A stretch of 64,000 bases of DNA from Cyanobacterium sp. Dongsha4 (GTDB taxonomy: Bacteria > Cyanobacteriota > Cyanobacteriia > Cyanobacteriales > Cyanobacteriaceae): positions 124,001 through 188,000 of the forward strand of contig NZ_CP084098.1 of the NCBI RefSeq assembly GCF_036345015.1. The letters run 5' to 3'. Shown here piece by piece: positions 56,191-64,000 of this stretch; position 1 is the first letter of the stretch; each line of letters starts with the position of its first letter. Under the pieces are notes generated by a model. That model was not told the DNA's origin. It ran no database searches and saw nothing but the letters and a program-made list of their open reading frames with translations. The translations under genes were made by a program, and so were the position numbers.

Positions 56191-56409
56191 ATGCCTAGAA
56201 AGCAAGTAATTCACCCAATGGTGAAGTTGCAACAAAAAGTGTCTTCTTTAGTAAATTCACAGATTATAAGTCCTGATGATAGTATAGGAAAAATAGCTCT
56301 GCTTTTCGGCAGTGATTGGGCTTTTCTGAAATCAGAATTAATATCCTTTGGTTTTTCAATGCAAGATCCTGTTCGTGACTTATTAGTAGTACAAAAATGG
56401 GATGATTAA
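56191..56409 (+). CDS. DUF4327 family protein
   Basis: 72 aa from ATG at 56191, within the family's length; an upstream start at 56149 adds 14 unrelated residues. HPMVKLQQKVSSLVNSQIIS, DSIGKIALLFGSDWAFLKSE and FGFSMQDPVRDLLVVQKWDD are diagnostic of the cyanobacterial DUF4327 family, function unknown. Confidence 0.85.
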   Translation: MPRKQVIHPMVKLQQKVSSLVNSQIISPDDSIGKIALLFGSDWAFLKSELISFGFSMQDPVRDLLVVQKWDD

Positions 56410-56561
56410 TAAATGGGTAAGTAAAGTTAATTGAATGTTTAAGTTGTGAAAGGGTAAAAATGCACCAAGCAAAGGCAATTAACAATTAGTGATTAAGTCA
56501 AGCCTAAAACTCGCATCTGAGGTCTAAAACCTGCAATTTGCCGCCTTTTAAGGTCTTTCCT

Positions 56562-57371
56562 ATGCTATTTATTTTTACAGACTTAGATGGTACATTACTC
56601 AATCAAAATGACTATCGTTACGATGATGCCTTGCCAATTTTAGGGGTTTTAGAGAATAAAAATATTCCCGTTATCCCCGTCACCAGTAAAACAAAAGCGG
56701 AAGTTGAAAGTCTATGTAATAAAATAGGCTTAAATAGTCCTTTTATTACTGAAAATGGTAGCGGTATTTTTATCCCAAAAGGTGATTTTCGTTTTGATAC
56801 AACACAAGCATTAACTACAGATTTGTATAAGTATATAAGTTTAGGTCTTGATTATCATAACGCCAGAGGTATTTTAGGGGAAATATCTCAAAAGTTAAAA
56901 ACTGATTTAGTGGGTTTTGGGGACTTATCTCCAGAAGATATTGTTAATTTAACTGGTTTATCTTTAAATGAAGCGATTTTAGCCAAAAAAAGAGATTTTA
57001 CAGAGCCTTTTCTTACTCCTAAGCACATTAATGCCGACTTATTACAAAATATTGCCAAAGAATATCAAACTACAATAGTAGTGGGCGATCGCTTCTCCCA
57101 TTTAATTAGTGAAAAAGCGGGGAAGGGAAACGCAGTGAAATGGCTACTCAATCATTACCATAACCGTGAGGAAAAAATAGCAACTATAGGTTTGGGGAAT
57201 AGTCCCAATGATATTAGTTTATTAGAAAACGTAGATATTCCTATTATCATCCCGAATCCTGATGGAGTACACAAAGGATTACAAAATAAGAATTGGCAAG
57301 TTGCCCCCCATAGCGGCAGTAAAGGATGGAGTCAAATTATTACAGAAATAATTTTAGGTCATAAAATATGA
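56562..57371 (+). CDS. HAD phosphatase, mannosyl-3-phosphoglycerate phosphatase family
   Basis: 269 aa from ATG at 56562; a TTG at 56538 would add eight unlikely residues. HAD motifs: FTDLDGTLL (nucleophile Asp), VIPVTSKTKAEV, Lys in the GKGNAVKWLL region and GLGNSPNDISLLENV. HAD-IIB cap features (ITENGSGIFIPKG, VVGDRFSHLIS) match the MPGP group, which makes mannosylglycerate or related osmolytes by dephosphorylation. No synthase gene is adjacent, so the substrate is not certain. Confidence 0.82.
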   Translation: MLFIFTDLDGTLLNQNDYRYDDALPILGVLENKNIPVIPVTSKTKAEVESLCNKIGLNSPFITENGSGIFIPKGDFRFDTTQALTTDLYKYISLGLDYHNARGILGEISQKLKTDLVGFGDLSPEDIVNLTGLSLNEAILAKKRDFTEPFLTPKHINADLLQNIAKEYQTTIVVGDRFSHLISEKAGKGNAVKWLLNHYHNREEKIATIGLGNSPNDISLLENVDIPIIIPNPDGVHKGLQNKNWQVAPHSGSKGWSQIITEIILGHKI

Positions 57372-57454
57372 TAGCTTTTCCCGATTTTTTCGTTGATTAA
57401 TAAATGTTTGAAACGTTAAACCTAAAATCTGGTCTTTCTAACACCTGAAACCTG

Positions 57455-57497
57455 ACACCTAACCTTGTCCGATATTCTTAAACCGAACTGAGGTTAA
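57455..57497. repeat. 43-bp dispersed repeat, second copy
   Basis: Matches 2589-2631 (41 of 43 by eye), 66 bp upstream of the epimerase gene. Confidence 0.7.
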
Positions 57498-57563
57498 GAT
57501 AAGACTGTGCAAAATCTAAGTTATGATTAAATACTGCATAAAAAGTATGAAGAAAAGTTAAAA

Positions 57564-58496
57564 ATGAAAGTTTTAATTACTGGTGGTGCAGGTTATATCG
57601 GGTCAGTTTTAACCCCGACACTTCTAAAGAGAGGTTACGAGGTAACTGTTGTTGATAACTTTATGTTTCATCAAAATAGTCTCGCTGATTGTTGCCAATA
57701 CGAAACTTTTAATGTTGTCAGAGGCGATTGTCGAGATGAGTCTTTAATGAAAGATTTAGTTAAAGATGCAGACGTAATCATTCCCCTAGCGGCTTTAGTG
57801 GGAGCTCCCTTATGTAATCGGGATAAAATCGCTACTGAAACCACAAACAGAGATGCAATTCAAATGTTGTGTCGTCTAGCCAGTAAAGAACAAAGATTTT
57901 TAGTACCAATTACCAATAGTGGTTATGGTGTCGGTGAAAAGGGTAAATTTTGTACAGAAGAAAGTCCTCTACGCCCAATTTCTACCTATGGAGTGACTAA
58001 AGTTGAAGCAGAAAAAGCCATCTTGGAAAGAGAGAATAGTATTAGTTTCCGTCTTGCTACTGTCTTTGGTATGTCTCCGAGAATGCGTATTGATTTGTTA
58101 GTGAATGATTTTGTCTATCGTGCTGTAACTGATCGCACTGTTGTATTATTTGAGGGACATTTCAAGCGTAATTATATTCATATTCGTGATGTGGTGAATG
58201 TCTTTTTACACGGATTAGATAATTTTGAGGCGATGAAAGGAAAACCTTATAATGTGGGCTTAGAAGACGCTAATCTTTCTAAACTGGAACTATGTGCCGA
58301 AATACAGAAGCAAATTCCTAGTTTTGTTTATATGGAAGCTCCTATTGGCGAAGACCCAGATAAAAGAGATTATATTGTTTCTAATGCCCGTATTTTAAGC
58401 ACTGGTTTTGAACCCCAATGGCCTTTAAGTCGAGGTATTAAAGAGTTAATCAAGGGTTACACGATGATTCGTAATACTATTTATTCCAATGTTTAA
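57564..58496 (+). CDS. NAD-dependent epimerase/dehydratase
   Basis: 310 aa. Extended SDR: N-terminal GGAGYIGSVLTPTLLKRG with the NAD motif GXXGXXG, and catalytic YGVTK (Tyr-X3-Lys). The proline-rich PLRPISTYG before it is typical. RNYIHIRDVVNVFLHG is the usual epimerase motif. It probably acts on a nucleotide sugar for polysaccharide synthesis, but the substrate cannot be assigned. Monocistronic. Confidence 0.88.
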   Translation: MKVLITGGAGYIGSVLTPTLLKRGYEVTVVDNFMFHQNSLADCCQYETFNVVRGDCRDESLMKDLVKDADVIIPLAALVGAPLCNRDKIATETTNRDAIQMLCRLASKEQRFLVPITNSGYGVGEKGKFCTEESPLRPISTYGVTKVEAEKAILERENSISFRLATVFGMSPRMRIDLLVNDFVYRAVTDRTVVLFEGHFKRNYIHIRDVVNVFLHGLDNFEAMKGKPYNVGLEDANLSKLELCAEIQKQIPSFVYMEAPIGEDPDKRDYIVSNARILSTGFEPQWPLSRGIKELIKGYTMIRNTIYSNV

Positions 58497-58533
58497 CTAA
58501 AATTTTCGGTGTTGAAAAGGTGACAGGTATCAC

Positions 58534-58603
58534 CTGAGTTTGATATAAATTTGTCGGTTAAGGTGAGCAACAGGCAAAAATATTTAATTAACACGCTTCC
58601 CTA
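58534..58603 (+). repeat. Two joined dispersed repeats
   Basis: CTGAGTTTGATATAAATTTG...GGTGAGCAA (58534-58570, cf. 26118-26157), then TATTTAATTAACACGCTTCCCTA (58581-58603, cf. 50422-50445). The two elements are adjacent here but separate elsewhere. CCTTAAGGGTTGAATATATTCAACCCCTAG after it (58612-58641) contains a hairpin GGGTTGAATATATTCAACCC that might terminate fabH transcription. Confidence 0.65.
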
Positions 58604-58687
58604 ATATCTCAACACCTTAAGGGTTGAATATATTCAACCCCTAGCCCCAACATCTCAACACCCCCATACCCGAATTCGGATTTTTTT

Positions 58688-59683
58688 CTATCCCCAGCGA
58701 AAAACTGTTGCACCCCATGTCAAACCTGCACCAAATCCAGAGGTAACGATGGTATCTCCTGCTCTAATTTTTCCTTTACTAACAGCTTCATCTAAGGCTA
58801 TGGGAATAGATGCGGCGGAAGTGTTGCCATATTCGCTCAGATTTGAGATTACTTTCCATTTGGGGATATTAAGTCTTTCGGCTACTGCATCGAGTATTCT
58901 TTGGTTTGCCTGATGAAGAATCAACCAATCTATCTTTTCGGTGGTTAAGTCTGCTTTGTAAAGGGCTTTTTCTATGACTTCGGGAACTTTATTAACAGCA
59001 AAACGATAAACTTCTCTTCCATTCATGGTAATGGGGTTATATTTTCCCTGAGTAACTTGATGATTATTTCCTAGTTTTTGAGTTTCTCCTGTGAAGGCAA
59101 GATTTAGACAGCCGTTAAGTGTTCCATTACTACACATTTCAAAACCTAACAGGTTATCTTTTTCCTTGCTACCTTGACAGACTACTGCACCAGCACCATC
59201 ACCAAATAAGACACAAGTAGTGCGATCGCGCCAATCAACCCAACGAGATAAACAATCTGCACCTATCACAAGGATATTCTGATAAACTCCATTGCGTAAA
59301 AATTGGGAAGCAGTATTTAAAGCAAAAACAAATCCTGAACAAGCGGCAGTTAAATCAAAAGCAACAGCACGAGAAGCCCCCAACATTCCTTGAACTTTAC
59401 TAGCACTACCAAATAGGTCATCTGGGGTAGATGTTGCTAAAATAATCATATCAATATCTTCCGAGGTCAAACCTGCATTGAGAATGGCTTTTTCCCCTGC
59501 TTTCACCGCTAAATCAGAAAGAGATTCAGAGGAACAAATATGGCGTTTTTGAATACCTGTACGAGTTTTAATCCAATCGTCAGAAGTATCAACTATTTTG
59601 CTTAAATCGTGATTATCTAGGATTTGTGGGCTAGTGGCTGAACCGCTACTGATGATTGTTACCCCTCGTTTTATTTGCTCCAA
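58688..59683 (-). CDS. fabH: 3-oxoacyl-ACP synthase III
   Basis: 331 aa. Catalytic triad visible: Cys115 in DLTAACSGF, His in LILHQANQRIL and Asn in YGNTSAASIPIAL. FDLTAACSG and WGATVFRW are typical of KAS III, which starts fatty-acid synthesis by condensing acetyl-CoA with malonyl-ACP. Divergent from the histidine kinase gene. Confidence 0.96.
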   Translation of the reverse strand: MEQIKRGVTIISSGSATSPQILDNHDLSKIVDTSDDWIKTRTGIQKRHICSSESLSDLAVKAGEKAILNAGLTSEDIDMIILATSTPDDLFGSASKVQGMLGASRAVAFDLTAACSGFVFALNTASQFLRNGVYQNILVIGADCLSRWVDWRDRTTCVLFGDGAGAVVCQGSKEKDNLLGFEMCSNGTLNGCLNLAFTGETQKLGNNHQVTQGKYNPITMNGREVYRFAVNKVPEVIEKALYKADLTTEKIDWLILHQANQRILDAVAERLNIPKWKVISNLSEYGNTSAASIPIALDEAVSKGKIRAGDTIVTSGFGAGLTWGATVFRWG

Positions 59684-59801
59684 TGATTTTCTCCTTTTTT
59701 GTGATGATGTTAATTATTAATTGTCGATTATTATGGTTTTATATTAATTATTTAGACTATCATACCACCCTAGTTTCACAACAGCGATAAAATGGTTTGA
59801 G

Positions 59802-61055
59802 ATGGATTTTGATAACGAGGAAAAGTTAAAGCTAATGAAAATCGCTCCCTTACCTAATAACGAGTCCGAGCGAATTGAAGCCCTATTAAGATACGATATT
59901 TTGGACACGGAATTTGAAAAAGCCTATGACGAGATTACGCAATTAGCCGCCGCCATTTGTGGTACTCCTGTCGCTCTAATTAGTCTCATAGATCGCGATC
60001 GCCAATGGTTTAAATCTAAAAGAGGTATTGAACCGAGGGAAACTCCCAGAAATTTGGCCTTTTGCTCCCATGCTATTCTCGATACAGAAATATTTATCGT
60101 TGAAGATGCCTCTCAAGATGAACGCTTTGCCGATAATCCCTTAGTTTTAGAAAATCCTCCTAATATCCGTTTTTATGCAGGCGCACCTTTAATTACACCA
60201 GACGGATTTGCACTAGGTACATTATGCACCATTGACTCTCAACCACGTTGTTTAACAGAAGAACAATTAAACTCTCTAAGAATACTCGCAAAACAAGTTG
60301 TTACCCAGTTAGAGTTAAGATTAGCAATGAAAACTCTACAAAACTATTCTCAAGAATTAAAAGAATTAAATGCTAGTAAAGATAAATTTTTTTCTATTAT
60401 TGCCCATGATTTAAAATCCCCTTTTAACACAATTTTAGGATTTGCTGAAATTCTCAAAAATAATATTTTAGAGCTTACCAAAGAAGAGATAGAAGAATTA
60501 GCAGGGGAGATATATAGTTCTGGTAAAAATGCCTTTAAATTATTACAAAATCTTTTACAGTGGTCTAGGTTAGAAACAGGAAATATGCAAATCAATCCTG
60601 AAATATTAGATCTTGATAAGTTAATTAAGGAAGTTTTACTAATTATTGGACCAATAGCAAAGGAAAAAAATATTCAAATTCATACTAATTTTTCAACCAA
60701 TAATTTTATGGTGAAATGGGACTATAATATGTTAGTTTCTACCATTCAAAATCTATTAACTAATGGTATTAAATTTACTCCTTCAGGAGGAAAAATCACC
60801 ATCGAATTAGAAGAAAAAGAAGCTCAAATACAGGTAAATATTATTGACAATGGGGTAGGAATGACAGAAAAACAACTGGAAAATTTATTTAAAATTGATT
60901 GTTGTCAAACAACGGAAGGAACATCAGGAGAAATAGGAACAGGATTAGGCTTATTATTGTGTAAGGAATTTGTGGAAAAAAATGGAGGTCAAATTTGGGT
61001 TAAATCTCAAATCAATCAAGGATCAACTTTTTCTTTTACTATTCCATTGAGGTGA
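59802..61055 (+). CDS. GAF-domain sensor histidine kinase
   Basis: 417 aa, soluble. An N-terminal GAF domain (~25-175; [41 protein letters not shown]) is followed by a HisKA H-box [19 protein letters not shown] (phospho-acceptor His202) and an HATPase domain ([51 protein letters not shown]). The GAF domain lacks an obvious bilin Cys/His pair. No response regulator is nearby (orphan kinase). Confidence 0.93.
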   Translation: MDFDNEEKLKLMKIAPLPNNESERIEALLRYDILDTEFEKAYDEITQLAAAICGTPVALISLIDRDRQWFKSKRGIEPRETPRNLAFCSHAILDTEIFIVEDASQDERFADNPLVLENPPNIRFYAGAPLITPDGFALGTLCTIDSQPRCLTEEQLNSLRILAKQVVTQLELRLAMKTLQNYSQELKELNASKDKFFSIIAHDLKSPFNTILGFAEILKNNILELTKEEIEELAGEIYSSGKNAFKLLQNLLQWSRLETGNMQINPEILDLDKLIKEVLLIIGPIAKEKNIQIHTNFSTNNFMVKWDYNMLVSTIQNLLTNGIKFTPSGGKITIELEEKEAQIQVNIIDNGVGMTEKQLENLFKIDCCQTTEGTSGEIGTGLGLLLCKEFVEKNGGQIWVKSQINQGSTFSFTIPLR

Positions 61056-61222
61056 TTAACCTAAGTTTGGTTTAAGTTATCGCCTTGTGACTTTTATGTT
61101 TACAAAAAAGGATTTTTATCTTGAACTCAGGCTAAATTTAATTTAAATTAAATTAGCCCTAAATTAACAAATTCAAAAGGCAATGGATAACTAAACTCAA
61201 GCCAAAAACAAACCGTATTGGT

Positions 61223-61228
61223 TATAAT
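61223..61228 (+). promoter_or_regulatory. -10 element of the tRNA-Ser promoter
   Basis: TATAAT, 14 bases before the first base of the tRNA. No clear -35 was seen. Confidence 0.45.
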
Positions 61229-61242
61229 AATATACCTAAAGT

Positions 61243-61329
61243 GGAGAGATGGCAGAGTGGTTGAATGCGGCAGTCTCGAAAATTGCTAAGGGGTAACACC
61301 CTTCGAGGGTTCAAATCCCTCTCTCTCCG
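61243..61329 (+). tRNA. tRNA-Ser (anticodon CGA)
   Basis: 87 nt. Acceptor stem GGAGAGA/TCTCTCC with G discriminator. The D arm GCAGAGTGGTTGAATGC suits the serine class. The anticodon stem GCAGT/ATTGC encloses the loop CTCGAAA with anticodon CGA (codon UCG). A long variable arm (AGGGGTAACACCCT), then the T arm CGAGGGTTCAAATCCCTC. CCA is not encoded. Confidence 0.95.
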
Positions 61330-61450
61330 TACTTTTATTCTATTGTTGATAATATCATTTGGTAACTTTAGTTGTACCATTTAACTTAATTAAATAGGCA
61401 GAAAGAGAGGAAATTGTGGGAACTAATTTAGACTTGAAAAAAGTAAATAA

Positions 61451-61511
61451 GCAGTTGTCTAAAATTGCTAAAGAGTAACACCCTTCGAGAGTTCAAATCC
61501 ATCTCTCTCCG
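61451..61511 (+). pseudogene. Duplicated 3' fragment of tRNA-Ser
   Basis: From the anticodon stem to the end of the acceptor strand this segment repeats 61269-61329: TAACACCCTTCGAGAGTTCA and TCTCTCTCCG are preserved, with about four substitutions and one or two gaps at the 5' edge. It lacks the 5' half and cannot be a tRNA. It overlaps the coding end of the flavoprotein gene on the opposite strand. Confidence 0.85.
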
Positions 61512-62739
61512 TTGCAGATATAGCTATTCCAGCTAACCATCCCGTAGTCCAAGCATTCTGAAAATTAAATCCCCCCGTTACTCCATCAATATCTAAAATT
61601 TCTCCTGCAAAATATAAATCAGAGCATTTTTTACTCATCATCGTTTTAAAATCTATTTCTTTTAAACTCACACCTCCACAAGTAACAAATTCATCTTTAA
61701 ATACTCCTTTTCCCTGAATTTGATATGCACCTCTTATTAATTCTTCTGTCAATTTATCTATTTCTTTTTTTGTAATTTCAGCCCAAGTTTTGTCCCGATT
61801 AGTTAAGCTATAAGTAACCAAACTTTGCCATAGTCTTTTTGGTAAATCAAAACCATGATAATTAATAACTTTTTGTTTAGCTATGGTATCTTTACAGCTA
61901 ATTAACTCTTTCTTGACTGATTCATAATCTTTTTGAGGAAGCCAATTAATCACTAACGGTAAATTATATTTATTATCATGTAAAACCCTTGCACACCATG
62001 CTGATAATTTTAGAGTAGCAGGTCCACTTATCCCCCAATGAGTAACTAATAAAGCACCATTTTGCTCTAATTTTTTACCTTTTTTTAGAGATAATTTTAA
62101 TTGAACATTTTCGCAAGTAATTCCTGCTAAATCTGCTAAACGTTGGTCTTTTATTTTAAAGGTAAATAAAGAGGGAATAGGAGTTTGTATCGTATGCCCC
62201 AATTTTTTTGCCCATTGATAACCATTAGGATTACTGCCAGTCGCAATTAATACTTTTTCAGCTTCGATAATTTCCCCTGATTTAAGAGCAATATTAAAGC
62301 CTAATTCTGATTTATCAATATCCTTAACAGGAGTTTGAGTATAAATTTTTACCCCCAATTGAGTAGCAGTTTCGGTTAAGCAGTCAATAATCGTTTGAGA
62401 GTTATCGGTGACAGGAAACATACGCCCATCGCCTTCAGTTTTTAACTTAACTCCTCGTTTCTCAAACCAGTTAATGGTATCTTGGGGTTGAAAACGAGAA
62501 AAAGCACCTCTTAATTCTCTACCACCACGAGGATAATTATTGACTAATTCAGAAGGGTTAAAGCAATGATGAGTAACATTACATCTACCTCCCCCCGAAA
62601 TTTTGACTTTTGTGAGAGGTTGTTTTCCTGCCTCTAGGATAGTCACCGTCAGAGGAGGATAGCCAGAAACACAATTTATTGCCCCGAAAAATCCTGCGGC
62701 ACCTCCCCCAATGACTACTACTTGCGATTTTTTGATCAT
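61468..62739 (-). CDS. NAD(P)/FAD-dependent oxidoreductase (HI0933/BaiN-like)
   Basis: 423 aa. An N-terminal FAD-binding GGGAAGFFGAINC, then VTILEAGKQPLTKVKISGGG and RCNVTH are the HI0933/BaiN group signature; GGFNFQNAWTTGWLAGIAIS is the conserved C-terminal segment. The last ~13 residues (ERDGFELSKGVTL) are encoded entirely by the antisense of a tRNA-Ser 3' fragment, so the original end was replaced. Catalytic substrate unknown. Confidence 0.9.
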   Translation of the reverse strand: MIKKSQVVVIGGGAAGFFGAINCVSGYPPLTVTILEAGKQPLTKVKISGGGRCNVTHHCFNPSELVNNYPRGGRELRGAFSRFQPQDTINWFEKRGVKLKTEGDGRMFPVTDNSQTIIDCLTETATQLGVKIYTQTPVKDIDKSELGFNIALKSGEIIEAEKVLIATGSNPNGYQWAKKLGHTIQTPIPSLFTFKIKDQRLADLAGITCENVQLKLSLKKGKKLEQNGALLVTHWGISGPATLKLSAWCARVLHDNKYNLPLVINWLPQKDYESVKKELISCKDTIAKQKVINYHGFDLPKRLWQSLVTYSLTNRDKTWAEITKKEIDKLTEELIRGAYQIQGKGVFKDEFVTCGGVSLKEIDFKTMMSKKCSDLYFAGEILDIDGVTGGFNFQNAWTTGWLAGIAISATERDGFELSKGVTL

Positions 62740-62937
62740 TTATTTTTTTAGTTATCTGAGTTTCAAGAAAAAATTATTAAACAAGGTATTGATTTCGATA
62801 CTTATTTAACTATGTAGTGTTTTTTATTTTGGCCACTCATGCTTTTGGGCATAGTAAAATAACCTCATATTGCAATCAGTTGTTAGGGTATAATTAAACA
62901 CGAAATTAAATTTTTATACAATTTAGAATAAAGTTGA

Positions 62938-63591
62938 ATGGCGCCTCAATTAAAAATATATGTCCCCCCTCATCCTTTAATCAAACATTGGCTCGGAGTT
63001 GCAAGAGATAAAAATACACCTACTACTCTATTTAAAACCGCTATGGTGGAATTGGGACGTTGGTTAACCTATGAGGCAATTAGAGAATGGTTGCCGACGA
63101 TGGATGTGACAATTGAAACTCCTCTTGCCTTTGCACCAGCCACTTTTCTAAATCCTGAAACAAAAATAGCAATTATCCCTATTTTGAGGGCTGGTTTAAC
63201 CCTTGCTGAAGGTAGTCAAACTATATTACCTTTAGCTTCTACTTATCATCTTGGAATGATAAGAGATGAAAAAACACTTACCCCAACCTGTTATCTAAAT
63301 AAATTACCAACACAATTTACTGCTGATACTCATATTCTAATTCTTGATCCTATGTTGGCCACTGGGGGTACAATTATATTAGCGATGGAAGAAATTATCA
63401 AACGGGGTGGGAATCCTGATCTAACTAGAATTGTTTCCGTAGTATCTGCACCTCCAGCCTTACAAAAATTAAGTGCTAGTTATCCTACTCTTAATATTTA
63501 TAGTGCCATGATTGATGAGCAGATCAATGATAATGGTTTTATTGTACCGGGTTTAGGTGATGCTGGCGATCGCACTTTTGGTACTGAATAG
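62938..63591 (+). CDS. upp: Uracil phosphoribosyltransferase
   Basis: 217 aa. The PRPP-binding loop is LILDPMLATGGTIILAMEEI; VYVPPHPLIKHWLGVARD-like N-terminus (here IYVPPHPLIKHWLGVARD) and the uracil loop VPGLGDAGDRTFGT are intact. Converts uracil to UMP in pyrimidine salvage. Monocistronic; GAGTTAGGAGTTAGGAG heptads follow the stop. Confidence 0.96.
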   Translation: MAPQLKIYVPPHPLIKHWLGVARDKNTPTTLFKTAMVELGRWLTYEAIREWLPTMDVTIETPLAFAPATFLNPETKIAIIPILRAGLTLAEGSQTILPLASTYHLGMIRDEKTLTPTCYLNKLPTQFTADTHILILDPMLATGGTIILAMEEIIKRGGNPDLTRIVSVVSAPPALQKLSASYPTLNIYSAMIDEQINDNGFIVPGLGDAGDRTFGTE

Positions 63592-63682
63592 AGAGTTAGG
63601 AGTTAGGAGTTAGGAGTTATTTATTATCAATATTAATCATATAATTATCCATAATTTCTTTTAACTTTTTTTTCGTGACTTC
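63592..63682. other. Spacer with TTAGGAG heptads after upp
   Basis: Three to four AGTTAGG units (63595-63620) of the short tandem repeat type, then AT-rich sequence. No gene. Confidence 0.5.
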
Positions 63683-63879
63683 TTAAATAACTTTGATGTT
63701 GGGCTTTTGAGATTTTAATTGATAGTCTAAAACTGCCCCATGAAAAATATATTTTGCTGACAAATTACCAGCATTTGTTATGGCTACATCCCCTAATTTA
63801 ATGGGTGCTAATTTTCTGGATTCTTCTCTAATATTTTTTCTGCTTTTCTTAAAATAGTTCCAGAAACATCTCCTCTCAT
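63683..63879 (-). pseudogene. Macro-domain protein remnant, frameshifted
   Basis: On the minus strand MRGDVSGTILRKAEKILE (from 63879) and then, after a frameshift, NIREESRKLAPIKLGD, VAITNAGNLSAKYIFHGAVL and a stop at 63683. These match the middle of a macro (ADP-ribose-binding) domain. The N-terminal strand and the C-terminal third are missing, so it is a truncated relic. Confidence 0.6.
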
Positions 63880-63921
63880 TAGTTAGATAATTATCATCTG
63901 AACTTACTATAATGTAGAATT

Positions 63922-64000
63922 ATGAATCTTTACTTTCTACAAACATTAAATGATTATCAGATGGAAAAATCTCTTTTTTTGCATTATATGAAACCTAATT
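63922..64000 (+). CDS. Possible start of a gene cut by the right edge
   Basis: ATG at 63922 is followed by 25 open codons to the window end (MNLYFLQTLNDYQMEKSLFL...). TATAAT lies nine bases before the ATG, too close for a normal leader. No family recognised; it may be chance. Confidence 0.25.
   Translation, partial: MNLYFLQTLNDYQMEKSLFLHYMKPN

Overview
The window is cyanobacterial chromosome. Direct evidence: the HIP1 octamer GCGATCGC recurs throughout (inside petA, acsF, alaS, clpC and fabH, for example), and the genes include petC-petA (cytochrome b6f), acsF (chlorophyll synthesis), pipX, mntCAB and several families known mainly from cyanobacteria (DUF3067, DUF4327, DUF2808, DUF3326). The DNA is AT-rich with many short dispersed intergenic repeats. 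By inference this fits a unicellular Geminocystis/Cyanobacterium-type genome, but the species cannot be fixed from the sequence alone.

Layout. 1-2171: 5' part of a glutamate synthase gene. 2.6-7.2 kb: minus-strand DUF4168, MFS, DUF3067 and a DUF6745 gene with its partner. 7.7-9.3 kb: petC-petA operon with a clear terminator. 9.5-18.3 kb: pentapeptide protein, RecB-like nuclease, metK, STAS protein, acsF, DUF2232, L,D-transpeptidase and a secreted protein. 18.6-25.3 kb: an OB-fold (YqiJ/DUF1449-like) protein, flotillin and small membrane protein group, then a double-FHA ABC transporter. 25.3-29.9 kb: pipX, a GHL10 glycosidase-like gene and an ABC ATPase, enclosed by a pair of ~0.27-0.29 kb inverted repeats. 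30-36.6 kb: folE, SDR, AraC regulator, a four-gene envelope/secreted cluster and a BrnT/CopG-type toxin-antitoxin pair. 36.7-43.6 kb: alaS, surface-protein candidate, transposase remnant, ferredoxin, lnt. 43.8-50.1 kb: ArsR regulator, small protein, mntCAB, DUF3326. 50.2-64 kb: MITE copy 2, second GHL10, clpC, rimK, DUF4327, HAD phosphatase, epimerase, fabH, histidine kinase, tRNA-Ser with a duplicated 3' fragment, flavoprotein, upp, macro-domain remnant.

Most of it is housekeeping: electron transport, nitrogen control (glutamate synthase, pipX), Mn uptake, chlorophyll and fatty-acid synthesis, proteostasis. The less ordinary content is in the repeats and accessory genes: a 204-bp MITE present twice at similar target repeats, an inverted-repeat pair bracketing 4 kb, a tRNA-Ser 3' duplicate that now encodes the C-terminus of a flavoprotein, a repeat apparently read through in frame inside glutamate synthase, and an array of four 11-bp direct repeats upstream of an envelope-protein gene. 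No CRISPR array, prophage or intact insertion sequence was seen. I did not find a convincing new defence or biosynthetic system; the best candidates for unexplored biology are the DUF6745 pair and the AraC-adjacent secreted cluster.
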